Assembly: GCF_014191425.1 (NCBI RefSeq)
Contig: NZ_JACHWP010000004.1
Span: 1-64,000 of the forward strand
From: Helcobacillus massiliensis
GTDB taxonomy: Bacteria; Actinomycetota; Actinomycetes; Actinomycetales; Dermabacteraceae
Length of the DNA stretch: 64,000 nucleotides
Reading direction: 5' to 3'
This document shows positions 45,443-54,056 of the stretch, piece after piece. Under the pieces are notes generated by a model, which had not been told where the DNA came from, searched no databases, and worked only from the letters and a program-made list of their open reading frames with translations. The position numbers and the translations under genes are program-made. Every line of letters begins with the position of its first letter. The first letter of the stretch is position 1.

Positions 45443-48400
45443 ATGCGCCTGCACCACATGACCTTCACCGGCATCGGCCCGTTCCGGGGCGAGCACCGCA
45501 TCGACTTCACCGCCCTCGGCGCCTCCGGCCTGTTCCTCCTCGAGGGGCCCACGGGGTCCGGGAAGTCCAGCATCATCGACGCCGTCGTGTTCGGCCTCTA
45601 CGGCCAGGTCGCCGGTGAAGCCTCCAGCCAGGAACGGCTGCGCTCCCACTTCGCCGGGGCCGATGAGCCCAGCGCGGTGGACCTGTTCTTCGAGACCACC
45701 AGCGGCCTGTTCCGCATCACCCGCACACCGCGCTACCTGCGGCCCAAGCGCCGCGGCGACGGCCTCACCCAGCAGAACGCCACCGCGAAGCTGTTCCGGT
45801 ACACCTCGGAGGACGCGTTACGCGCCGCCATCGCCGGTGAGGAGTCCGCTGGGGCGGTGCAGCCCGTGTCGGTGCGGATCGACGAGGTGGGGGCGGAGAT
45901 CAACCGCATCGTCGGCCTCACCCATGAACAGTTCACGCAGACCGTGGTGCTGCCGCAGGGGGAGTTCGCGCGGTTCCTCCGCGCGAAGTCCGAGGACCGC
46001 AAGGACGTGTTGGAGAAGGTGTTCGGCACCCGCCTGTTCACCACCATCGAGAAGCAGTTCATCGAACTGCGGCGCGAAGCCCGTGCCGCTGCCGAAGCCT
46101 CCCAGCAGGCCCTCGCGCAGGCGCTGGAACGGTTCCTCGAAGCCTCCAGTGCTGATGCCGACACCCGCGCCGAGGCCCACCAGGAACTCACCGCACCCGG
46201 CGGCCTCACCACCGTCCTCACCGACGCCGCCGCAGCCACCGCCGCGGCCCGCACCGCCCACGAGGACGCGGCGGCTCGCACCGAGAAGGCCCGCACCGGC
46301 GTCACCACCGCCGAGAAGGCGACCGAGGCCGCAACCCGGCACCTGCAGGCCGTGCAGGGCCGGCAGGAGGCCGACGGGATCGCCGCGCACCTCGAGCGGA
46401 CTCGTGAGGCCAGTGACCTCGCCGCCCGGCAGCTCGCCGCGCACGAGCGCGCCGAGCGACCGTTCTACGCCCTGCAGGCCCGCGCCCGCGCCGAACGCGA
46501 CGCCGACGCGACCCGCCTCGCCCTCCCCAAGGACGACCAGGAGACGCCGCAGCAGTGGCCGGACCTCATCGCCCACCACGACACCACCGCATCGACCGCT
46601 GCCGCCGCTGCCGCGGAGCTCGCCAGCGCCGCCCAGCTGGAGACCGGCCTGCCCAAGAGGCTCACCGACCTGGAGGAGCAGCGCGACGCCGTGACCACCA
46701 CCGAAGCCCGCCTCACCGAGCAGAAGGCGGCACTCCAGCAGCGGCCCACCCAGCGAGATGACCTGGCCGACCGTGTGAAGGAAGCCGCCGAGCAGTCTCG
46801 CGACCTCGCCGGCGCCCAGGCCACCCTCGAGACCTCGCAGGAGCGGCAGGAATCAGCGCGCCTCGCCGCCGCCACCGCCGAGAAGATCCAGCAGCTCGCC
46901 GGCCCGATCAGGGACGCCCACACCGCGGCGGCGCAGGCCGTCGAGACGGAGCGGGCCCTGCGCCAGCAGCGGATCGACTCCATGGCCGCTGAGCTCGCCA
47001 CCAGCCTGACTGACGGTGATCCCTGCCCCGTGTGCGGCGCTGCCGAGCATCCCAGCCCCGCCACCAGCGACCAGCCCTTCGTCACCGATGAGCAGATCGA
47101 GGAGGCGGAGGGCGCCCGAAGCGTCGCGGAGAAGCGCCTCAGCGACCTCAACGAGAAGAAGGCGGCCCTCGAATCCACCCGAGCCGCCGCGCACACCGCG
47201 GCAGGGGAGCGGTCCGTGGAGACCGCAGCCGCTGAAGTCGCCGCCGCCGAGCAGAAACTCGCCGACGTCCGCACCGCTGAGCAGCGCCACGCGGACCTGG
47301 AGAACAGCCTCGCCGCGTTCGATGAGGAGACCCAGCGCCTCACCACCGCCGCACACCAGGCGGAGACCGCGCTGTCCGCGGCCCGCACCCGCGTGGAGGA
47401 GACCGCGCACGCCATCCAGCGCGACCAGGCGGCTGTTGCCGAGGCCCGCGCCGACGCCGACACCGTCGCAGAACGCCGCACCCGCCTCAGCAACCGGGCC
47501 AAGACCGCGGCCGAGGCAGGGAAGCGACTGCGCGCCGCGCAGGACGCCCGCCAGCGGTGGCTCACCGCCGCAGAGACCGTCACCGACGAGATGCAGACCG
47601 CTGGCTTCACCAGCGAAGAGGACGTCACCGCCGCCCGCATCAGTGAGGAGACCCGCGCCCAGCACCGACAGGTGCAGACTCAGCGCGCCACCGCCCAGGC
47701 GAAGCTGACCGACCTCCTCGCCGATGAGGCCGTCGCCGCCCTTACCCTCGCCGAGACGTCCCTCGAGGACGCTGAGTGCGCCGTCACCGCCGCCCGGGAG
47801 CAGCAGGCCGCGGCCCGCGCTGCGCTGGAAGAGAAGCAGAGGCAGCTGTCCCTTGCGGAGCGCGCCGCCACCGCCACCGCAGCAGCGCTCACGTCCCTGG
47901 AACAGGCTGCGCAGAAGCATCGCGACACGTCAGCGACGGCGGAGGAGAAGCGGGCGCTCGCAGAGGTCATCACCGGCGGCAGCGGCAGCTCCGCCCGGCT
48001 GCCCCTGTCCACGTATGTGGTGATCAAACGGTTCGAAGCCGTGGTCGATGCCGCGAACGCACGACTCTCGGTCCTGTCCGGCACCGATCTCGAACTGGAG
48101 CTGGGGGAGCCGGCTGCTGGGGGAACGAAGAAGATCGGCCTGGACCTGGAGGTCGTGGACCGCCGCACCGACCAGCGCCGCAGCCCCGCCTCCCTCTCCG
48201 GCGGCGAAACGTTCTTCGTCTCGCTCGCGCTCGCGCTCGGACTCGCCGATATCGTCACCGCCGAGTCCGGCGGGGTGCAGATGAACACTCTGTTCATCGA
48301 CGAGGGCTTCGGCTCACTGGACCCGGAGAAGCTCGATTCGGTGATCGCGGAGATCCGGGCGCTGGGGAACGCGGGACGGACGGTCGGGATCGTGTCGCAC

Positions 48401-48487
48401 GTGGCGGAGCTGAAGCAGCAGATCCCGGAGAAGATCCACGTGCGCCGACGCTCCGACGGCACCTCCACCCTCGACATCACCGTGTAA
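45443..48487 (+). CDS. sbcC: Exonuclease subunit SbcC (Rad50-type)
   Basis: 1014 residues. N-terminal Walker A LEGPTGSGKSSIIDAVVFGL (about 33-52), Q-loop TQTVVLPQGEFARFL, then long Ala/Glu-rich coiled coils broken by the zinc hook CPVCGAAEHP (about 528). The C-terminal signature SLSGGETFFVSLALALGLAD (about 915) and Walker B LFIDEGFGSLDPEKL follow. ATP binding brings the heads together and controls SbcD. Start ATG 45443, with GGAG at suitable distance. Cotranscribed with sbcD. Confidence 0.95.
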   Translation: MRLHHMTFTGIGPFRGEHRIDFTALGASGLFLLEGPTGSGKSSIIDAVVFGLYGQVAGEASSQERLRSHFAGADEPSAVDLFFETTSGLFRITRTPRYLRPKRRGDGLTQQNATAKLFRYTSEDALRAAIAGEESAGAVQPVSVRIDEVGAEINRIVGLTHEQFTQTVVLPQGEFARFLRAKSEDRKDVLEKVFGTRLFTTIEKQFIELRREARAAAEASQQALAQALERFLEASSADADTRAEAHQELTAPGGLTTVLTDAAAATAAARTAHEDAAARTEKARTGVTTAEKATEAATRHLQAVQGRQEADGIAAHLERTREASDLAARQLAAHERAERPFYALQARARAERDADATRLALPKDDQETPQQWPDLIAHHDTTASTAAAAAAELASAAQLETGLPKRLTDLEEQRDAVTTTEARLTEQKAALQQRPTQRDDLADRVKEAAEQSRDLAGAQATLETSQERQESARLAAATAEKIQQLAGPIRDAHTAAAQAVETERALRQQRIDSMAAELATSLTDGDPCPVCGAAEHPSPATSDQPFVTDEQIEEAEGARSVAEKRLSDLNEKKAALESTRAAAHTAAGERSVETAAAEVAAAEQKLADVRTAEQRHADLENSLAAFDEETQRLTTAAHQAETALSAARTRVEETAHAIQRDQAAVAEARADADTVAERRTRLSNRAKTAAEAGKRLRAAQDARQRWLTAAETVTDEMQTAGFTSEEDVTAARISEETRAQHRQVQTQRATAQAKLTDLLADEAVAALTLAETSLEDAECAVTAAREQQAAARAALEEKQRQLSLAERAATATAAALTSLEQAAQKHRDTSATAEEKRALAEVITGGSGSSARLPLSTYVVIKRFEAVVDAANARLSVLSGTDLELELGEPAAGGTKKIGLDLEVVDRRTDQRRSPASLSGGETFFVSLALALGLADIVTAESGGVQMNTLFIDEGFGSLDPEKLDSVIAEIRALGNAGRTVGIVSHVAELKQQIPEKIHVRRRSDGTSTLDITV

Positions 48488-48494
48488 CCACCCT

Positions 48495-48536
48495 GCCGAG
48501 CGCCCCCAGCACCCCGCCGAGCGCCCCCAGCACCCC
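48495..48536. repeat. 21-base tandem duplication
   Basis: Two identical copies of a 21-base unit starting GCCGAGCGCC (48495-48515 and 48516-48536), followed by another GCCG. It begins 8 bases after the sbcC stop codon. Confidence 0.8.
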
Positions 48537-48683
48537 GCCGCAGTCGGTCGCGCTCCGTCGCATTCCGCATTGCCAAGCCGTTGCGCCCCACTGCACCTCG
48601 CCGCTCGCTACACTGACACCGGCCGGACGGAGCACCCGTCGACTGCCCGCCGCCCAGCACCACCCGCCGACCGAAAGGCCCTC

Positions 48684-49181
48684 ATGGGTTCGGACATCCT
48701 CGTCACCGTCATCGCCGCACTCGCGTTCGCGGTCGGCATCACCGGCATCATCGTGCCGGTCCTGCCCGGCTCCATCACGATCATCATCGGCACTCTCATC
48801 TGGGCGATCGTCATCGGCGGCACCGGTGCCTGGGTCGCGTTCGCAGTCATCACTCTGCTGTCGCTCGTCGGCATGACCTGCAGCTATGTCCTCACCGGTC
48901 GGCAGCTGAAGCGGCAGGAGACCCCCGGGTGGGCGGTGGCACTCGCCATCGTCGGTGGCCTGGTCGGGTTCTTCGTGATCCCCGGCCCCGGCCTGATCCT
49001 CGGGTTCATCCTCGCCCTGTTCGGAACCGAGTACGCGCGCCGCAAGGATGCCAACGAAGCCGTCCGCTCCACCCTCACCGCGCTGAAGGCGCTCGGCATC
49101 GGGATTCTCCTCGAAGTCGGCTGCGCGCTCATCAGCGCCACCATCTTCATCCTCGTCTCCGGCTACCACTTCTTCGCCTGA
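48684..49181 (+). CDS. DUF456 family membrane protein
   Basis: 165 residues and about four membrane helices. The sequence has the Gly/Pro-rich repeats of DUF456: GIIVPVLPGSITIIIGTLIWAI, GGLVGFFVIPGPGLILGFIL, ALFGTEYARRKDANEA. Function unknown. GAAAGG precedes ATG 48684. It stands alone between sbcC and the ABC module. Confidence 0.82.
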   Translation: MGSDILVTVIAALAFAVGITGIIVPVLPGSITIIIGTLIWAIVIGGTGAWVAFAVITLLSLVGMTCSYVLTGRQLKRQETPGWAVALAIVGGLVGFFVIPGPGLILGFILALFGTEYARRKDANEAVRSTLTALKALGIGILLEVGCALISATIFILVSGYHFFA

Positions 49182-49211
49182 CCCGCCCCGCGGCACCTCC
49201 GCGCGGTTCCG

Positions 49212-49261
49212 TGCGTTTCAGCGCCCATCCCGGCGATCAAGAGCGCTGAAACGCATGCAAC
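49212..49261. repeat. Palindromic intergenic repeat, copy A
   Basis: TGCGTTTCAGCGC/GCGCTGAAACGCA is a perfect 13-bp stem (49212-49224 with 49243-49255) with an 18-base loop. CGGCGATCAAGAGCGCTGAAACGC and its flanks recur at 51389-51444 in the same orientation (the shared core is given here only as its position and ends: CGGCGATCAA...GAAACGC). Confidence 0.8.
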
Positions 49262-49319
49262 GCCGGCCCGGGATCGGTGAGTCGACCAATGTCGGTGCCC
49301 GTCGGCCCGCCGGGCTCCA

Positions 49320-49325
49320 TACAGT
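49320..49325 (+). promoter_or_regulatory. -10 box for leaderless ABC-module mRNA
   Basis: TACAGT ends 7 bases before ATG 49333. Confidence 0.5.
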
Positions 49326-49332
49326 GGACCGC

Positions 49333-49935
49333 ATGCTGACCGCCACTGACCTCACCATCGGCTACGGCGACACCGACCCCGTCATTCAGGGCCTCGACCT
49401 CACCGCCGACCCGGGCGACATCATCGCCGTCACCGGCGCGAACGGCAGCGGCAAATCCACCCTCCTGCGCGGCCTCGCCGGCCACCAGCCGCTGGACTCC
49501 GGCACCATCCTGCTCGACGGCGCCGACCTCACCGCCAACTCCCGCGCCCACCGCCGCGACGTGTTCGCCGTCCTCGACGGCTCCGCGTGGATGCGCGAAC
49601 TCACCCTCGGCGACCACCTGCGGATCCTCGAAACCGACGGATCCCTCATGAGCGCCGACGACGCCATCCACACCCTCGACCTCGCCGACCTCGCCGACCG
49701 CCACCCGCACACCTTCTCCTCCGGGCAGCGGCAGCGCTCCGCCCTCGCCACCGCCCTCGTCCGCCCCTGGTCCGTGCTGATCCTCGACGAACCCGAGCAG
49801 CGCCTCGACGTCGACTACCAGGAGCGCACTGCGGACATCCTCCGCGCCATCGCCCCCGGCGCCGTCATCATCCTCGCCACCCATTCGCAGCAGCTGATCG
49901 ACCGCCTCGGCGCCGCCGAACTCCACCTGTCATGA
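49333..49935 (+). CDS. ABC transporter ATP-binding protein
   Basis: 200 residues, short for the family. Walker A VTGANGSGKSTLLRGLAG, signature FSSGQRQRSALATALVRPW (SSGQR in place of LSGGQ), Walker B VLILDEPEQRLD, and H-loop ATHSQQL. It is paired with the downstream membrane protein (4-base overlap at 49932-49935), so they form an ABC exporter-type module of unknown substrate. The mRNA appears leaderless, and the whole module is flanked by the repeats at 49212 and 51389. Confidence 0.9.
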   Translation: MLTATDLTIGYGDTDPVIQGLDLTADPGDIIAVTGANGSGKSTLLRGLAGHQPLDSGTILLDGADLTANSRAHRRDVFAVLDGSAWMRELTLGDHLRILETDGSLMSADDAIHTLDLADLADRHPHTFSSGQRQRSALATALVRPWSVLILDEPEQRLDVDYQERTADILRAIAPGAVIILATHSQQLIDRLGAAELHLS

Positions 49936-51368
49936 CCGACCCCATCGCCCGCGTCACACCCCACCACACCACCGGTGAGGTGCTGTCCGCCGTCTGGATG
50001 GGGGTGCTCGCCGCAGCCGTCGGCCTCGGTGTGTGGATCGGTGCGCTCACATCGCTCAGCCCGCAGCTGCGGGCCGGGCTCCTCCCGCACGCAGACCCGC
50101 TCACCGTCCTCGTGGTCGCAGTGACGGCACTGATGGTCGCGCTGATCCTCGCGGTGACCGGCGAGCTTGGGCCCTTCTCCGCATCGGCAGCGGAACTGAT
50201 GCTGACCGGTGGGCCCCGACGGCGCGCCGCCACCCTCGGCATCCTCGCCGGCGTCCTGCTCATGCTCAGTGCGGCTCTCGCGTCCGGTCTCATCACCGCG
50301 CTCGGGCCCCTGCTGCCGGGGCCGCTGCTGCCCGCGATCACCGGCATCCTCGCGACCGCATCTCTGCTGGTGCCGCCGCTGTTGGCCCGAGCCCAGCGCA
50401 GCCGGCTCCTCCCCGCCGTCCGCACACTGCCCGCCGCGCTCGTGGCCGGCGCTGTCACACTGCTGGTCGCCTTCCGCTTCTCCGGCACCGTCGGCGCATC
50501 GCTCATCACCGCCGCCGGGGTTGCCGCGATCGTGCTCGCGGGCGCGGTTGTGCGGTCCCGGGCGCGGGCCGGTTCTTTCGAGCTGATTCCGCGGTGGGAA
50601 CTGCTGCGGGCCGACGGGATCGTCACCGCGGCCGGGTCCGCTGCCGTGTCGATGGATGTCGGTGCGGTGCGGACGCACGGTGAGCTGACCCGCCCGGCCG
50701 CGCGCCGACGGGCCCTCGCGCCGGGGACGATGCGCCGTCTGCACCCGTCGGCGCGGCTGTTCGTGACCGTGCTCGCCCGCGCTGTCCGACGCACTGCCGC
50801 CACCAGTGGGATCGCAGTTCTGGTCGCCATCAGCGCCACCGCGTTCACACCGGCCGCGGGCACGCTCGCGATCGGGGCGGTGGCGGCCCTGCTGACCGCG
50901 CTGAGCCTCGCCTCGATCCTCGGTGATCTGGTGGTGTCGGTGCCGCTGCGGTCCGTGTTCGCTGCGGCTGCGCCCGGGGCGGCCTGGCTGACGCTCGCGG
51001 GACTCGCGGTGACGGCCCTAATGCCGTTCGCCGCAGCTGCCGTGGTGCACCTGGTGCAGGGCGGGCAGCCGTGGCCGGTGCTGGTGTTCGCCGCGGTTGC
51101 GGCCGCGGCGGTGACGCACGGCCTGGTGGGGCCGACGCGGGCGCTGTCCGACCAGGTCAACGGTGTGCTCACCACGATCAGCTCGCCCGAGCTGGGGCCG
51201 GTGCCGATCTACCTGATCCAGCGGGTCACCGCGGGCTGGGTGGCGCCGCTGGCACTGCTCGGTGCGGCGCTGCTCGGGCTGGACGCCGTGGCGCTGATCG
51301 CCGGGGCCATCGCCGCGGTGATCGCCCTGACCCTGTTCGCGGACGTGCTGACGAAGAACCAGCACTGA
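49932..51368 (+). CDS. ABC transporter membrane subunit of unknown substrate
   Basis: 478 residues and about twelve hydrophobic segments, with no ATPase domain. It starts in the ATGA overlap with the ATP-binding gene. It resembles actinobacterial DUF6297-type permeases in size and arrangement, but I cannot confirm that family by eye. A soluble stretch around residues 215-275 (FELIPRWELLRADGIVTAAG) separates two hydrophobic halves. One ACCCGTCGGC copy (50743-50752) lies in this loop. Confidence 0.75.
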   Translation: MTDPIARVTPHHTTGEVLSAVWMGVLAAAVGLGVWIGALTSLSPQLRAGLLPHADPLTVLVVAVTALMVALILAVTGELGPFSASAAELMLTGGPRRRAATLGILAGVLLMLSAALASGLITALGPLLPGPLLPAITGILATASLLVPPLLARAQRSRLLPAVRTLPAALVAGAVTLLVAFRFSGTVGASLITAAGVAAIVLAGAVVRSRARAGSFELIPRWELLRADGIVTAAGSAAVSMDVGAVRTHGELTRPAARRRALAPGTMRRLHPSARLFVTVLARAVRRTAATSGIAVLVAISATAFTPAAGTLAIGAVAALLTALSLASILGDLVVSVPLRSVFAAAAPGAAWLTLAGLAVTALMPFAAAAVVHLVQGGQPWPVLVFAAVAAAAVTHGLVGPTRALSDQVNGVLTTISSPELGPVPIYLIQRVTAGWVAPLALLGAALLGLDAVALIAGAIAAVIALTLFADVLTKNQH

Positions 51369-51388
51369 CCGCACACCGCCGCCTCGCC

Positions 51389-51444
51389 GTTGCATGCGTC
51401 TTCGCGCGCATTCCGGCGATCAAGAGCGCTGAAACGCTTCCAAC
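51389..51444. repeat. Palindromic intergenic repeat, copy B
   Basis: Imperfect inverted repeat (GTTGCATGCGT at the left, GCGCTGAAACGCTTCCAAC at the right) sharing the core and loop of copy A at 49212, same orientation. It lies between convergent genes and may also act as a bidirectional terminator. Confidence 0.75.
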
Positions 51445-51486
51445 CGGGGTCGGTATTGGGGCCCGATGGCGCAGGTCGAGCCGACC

Positions 51487-52815
51487 TCACCAACCGGCGT
51501 AAGGAGCGATGTCGGCGTCGCTCACCGCCCCCTCAGCGACATCGTCCAGCGCCTGCGCGAGCAGTTCCATGCCGCGAACACACTCGCCCCGTGAGATAGT
51601 CAGCGGCGGTGTGAGCTCGAGGGCACCATCACCGACGGGATAGACGACGAGTCCAAGCTCAAATGCGCGAAACGCCGCCTTTGCGGAGGTCGTCAGAGCA
51701 TCATCGGTGCCGTTTGGCAACAGTTGGAGGCCCTGCATCAATCCTCGGCCCCGGACCTCGTCGATGAGCCGTGCACCTGGGCGGTCGCTGGCGCGCAGTT
51801 GATTGATCAGGGCGGTCAGTACTTCACCCATCGCGGCTGCGTTGTCGATGATCGAGCCGTCGTCCAGTTCATCCAGGACCACCAACCCGGCGGCACATGA
51901 TGCACCGTTACCGGTGGTGGTCATCAACGCGGAAGCCGCGGGTTCATCAAGAACAGATGCGGGCCCGACCACCGCTGACAACGGGAGGCCGGCGCCGAGA
52001 GCTTTGCCGAGCGTCACCACATCAGGCTGGACACCGTTGTGCTCGATGGCCAACAGGCGGCCAGTCCGCCCAAGACCGGCTTTGACCTCGTCACACACTA
52101 GGAGCGTTCCAGTTTCTGTGCACATCTGCCGAAGTGCGGGCAGGAACTCAGGGTGCGGCATGATGATTCCACCATCGGATTGGATCGGCTCCACGATCAC
52201 TGCGGCGATGGTCTGGGTCTGCAGATGGCGCCTAATCTGATCGATGTGCGTGCGTGCCTCCGAGTCGGTGAGCGCGGCCGACGGGTACGTCAGAAGCACA
52301 GAATCGGCAGCGGCATCGGCTCCGCCGGATTCGACATGTACGCCTGAGACCCCTTGTGCAAGGCCGAGTCCGCCGTGATAGCCGTTGGAAAAGGCGATCA
52401 CCCCTTGGCGCCCGGTCGCACGGCGGCACCCCCGCAGTGCGACATCATTCGCGTCTGTCCCTGCATGCCCAAGGTAGACGCGTCGGTCTGGCTTTCCAGG
52501 AATCATCTGCAGCAGTCGCTCCGCGAGGAGCACTGCACGTTCGTGTGTGGCGGACAGGATGGAGGCGCTGCACCCGCTGGCCAGCGCATCTCTGACCGCA
52601 TCGGCGACCGCCGCGTTTCCGTGCCCCAGGCCGACAGCTGTCCACGCGGCAGAGAAATCAAGAAGCGTGCGCCCGTCAGCGTCGGTGACCTCACTGCCGT
52701 TTCCGCCGGCAATCGTCAAGGGGAAGAAGCGCAGCTTCTCAACTCCCGCGATGACATCGGCGTCACGTGCGGCCAGGTCTCCTGCCGCGGAGCCGTTGTG
52801 TGCAGTCGTCGTCAT
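51487..52815 (-). CDS. Class III (fold I) PLP-dependent aminotransferase
   Basis: 442 residues from ATG 52815 with GAGGAG upstream. Fold-type I class III features: FSNGYHGGLGLAQG, IVEPIQSDGGIIMPHPEFL, LLVCDEVKAGLGRTGRLLA, and TLGKALGAGLPLSAVVG with the likely PLP-binding Lys. Such enzymes transaminate omega-amino acids or amines (GABA, diamines, beta-amino acids). The motif CDEVK replaces the common FDEIQ. It is the last gene of a tightly packed five-gene operon and overlaps the M20 hydrolase gene by 4 bases. It probably produces an oxo-acid or semialdehyde from a released amine or amino acid. The substrate is unknown. Confidence 0.88.
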   Translation of the reverse strand: MTTTAHNGSAAGDLAARDADVIAGVEKLRFFPLTIAGGNGSEVTDADGRTLLDFSAAWTAVGLGHGNAAVADAVRDALASGCSASILSATHERAVLLAERLLQMIPGKPDRRVYLGHAGTDANDVALRGCRRATGRQGVIAFSNGYHGGLGLAQGVSGVHVESGGADAAADSVLLTYPSAALTDSEARTHIDQIRRHLQTQTIAAVIVEPIQSDGGIIMPHPEFLPALRQMCTETGTLLVCDEVKAGLGRTGRLLAIEHNGVQPDVVTLGKALGAGLPLSAVVGPASVLDEPAASALMTTTGNGASCAAGLVVLDELDDGSIIDNAAAMGEVLTALINQLRASDRPGARLIDEVRGRGLMQGLQLLPNGTDDALTTSAKAAFRAFELGLVVYPVGDGALELTPPLTISRGECVRGMELLAQALDDVAEGAVSDADIAPYAGW

Positions 52816-54056
52816 CTGTTGATCTCCTCGTCCACCTGCTCGTTCAGAATGCGCTCGGCGCCAGCGAGATAACCGGCCAGCATGGCATGAGCGACGTCTT
52901 TGATCGCCCTCTCCGTGGGGAGAAATCGAGGATCGTGCAGCGACGGCGCGGGAGAGCACCCCTCGACTTCCACCCCGACGAAGGTCATCAGAGACGGCAT
53001 CACTGAGCAGAAGTAGGAGAAGTCGTCAGCACCGAGTGACCGCATCGGCTCCGCAATGTCATGACCCATCGCTCCCAACCAGGCTTCGGCCCCTTCTGCG
53101 AGCTCCTTATGGTTTGTCAGGACCGGTTCACCAGAATCACGGCTGATATCCGCCGATAGTCCATAGGCGGCAGCGGTGCCTTCGGCCATCTGCCGGACGG
53201 CTTCGAACAGGTCGATGCGCTGCTCGTTCGACGTGGTGCGCATTGTGGCGCGCAGGTACGCCTCTGAGGGAAGAACGTTAGCCGCGCTGTCGCCAGCGCG
53301 GAGAGTGCCTACGCTCAGAAGAGCTGGCGACATCGGATCAACAGTTCTGCGGACAGCTTCTGGCAGTCCGATCGCGAGCTGGGCGATCGCGGTCACCGGG
53401 TCGGCCGCGGTGTGAGGGTAGGCGCCGTGCCCGCCACGACCCCTGAGGACGATGTTGATCTCATCTGCGGCTGCGTTGATGTAACCCGCGCCCACCGCGA
53501 TGGTGCCCGCCGGAACTCCTGGGTGAACGTGAGCAGCGATCATGTGGGTGACATTGATCTTCTCCAGAGCTTTTTCTTCGACGATGTCCAATGCACCAGA
53601 AGGATATGTCTCCTCTCTCGGCTGCAGGACAGCACCGATCGCGACGGGCAGATCCACCTGCGCTGCAGCACGGATGAGTGCGACAAGGGCGGCTTGATGA
53701 ACGTCATGGCCGCATGCATGCATGGCGCCGTTGCTGGCAGCGAATTCGACGCCGGTGCTTTCGTGGACCGGGAGCGCATCGAGCTCAGCGCGGATTCCGA
53801 CCGCGGGGCCGTCAGGGCCGATCCGGCCTATCGCTCCAGCGGATGCGACTTCGTCGAATTGGAGGATCCCCGCGAGCTCCGAAACGAGGATGTCGCGAGT
53901 GTCGTATTCCATGCCGGAAATGCGGGGGTCGGAATGGATGCGCCGGCGCAGGGCAGCTGCGTCAGAGAGCTGTTCGTCCAGACGGGAACGTAACTCGCCA
54001 GCGATCCTGGTGAGCGTGGTTCGTGTCGAATCGGCGGGGCTGTCTGTCGAGGTCAA
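52812..54056 (-). CDS. M20 family amidohydrolase
   Basis: About 414 residues. M20D metal-binding motifs: MHACGHDVHQAALVAL, QPREETYPSGA, AAHVHPGVPAGTIAV, GRGGHGAYPHTAADPV and GADDFSYF. Related enzymes hydrolyse N-acyl amino acids or gamma-glutamyl/indole-acetyl amides. The start is uncertain: TTG at 54056 overlaps the upstream stop codon in TTGA and is preceded by GGAG, which fits translational coupling. A longer frame to 54203 would lie inside the neighbour. In this operon it is a candidate to remove an acyl or glutamyl group from an amine intermediate. Confidence 0.85.
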   Translation of the reverse strand: MTSTDSPADSTRTTLTRIAGELRSRLDEQLSDAAALRRRIHSDPRISGMEYDTRDILVSELAGILQFDEVASAGAIGRIGPDGPAVGIRAELDALPVHESTGVEFAASNGAMHACGHDVHQAALVALIRAAAQVDLPVAIGAVLQPREETYPSGALDIVEEKALEKINVTHMIAAHVHPGVPAGTIAVGAGYINAAADEINIVLRGRGGHGAYPHTAADPVTAIAQLAIGLPEAVRRTVDPMSPALLSVGTLRAGDSAANVLPSEAYLRATMRTTSNEQRIDLFEAVRQMAEGTAAAYGLSADISRDSGEPVLTNHKELAEGAEAWLGAMGHDIAEPMRSLGADDFSYFCSVMPSLMTFVGVEVEGCSPAPSLHDPRFLPTERAIKDVAHAMLAGYLAGAERILNEQVDEEINR

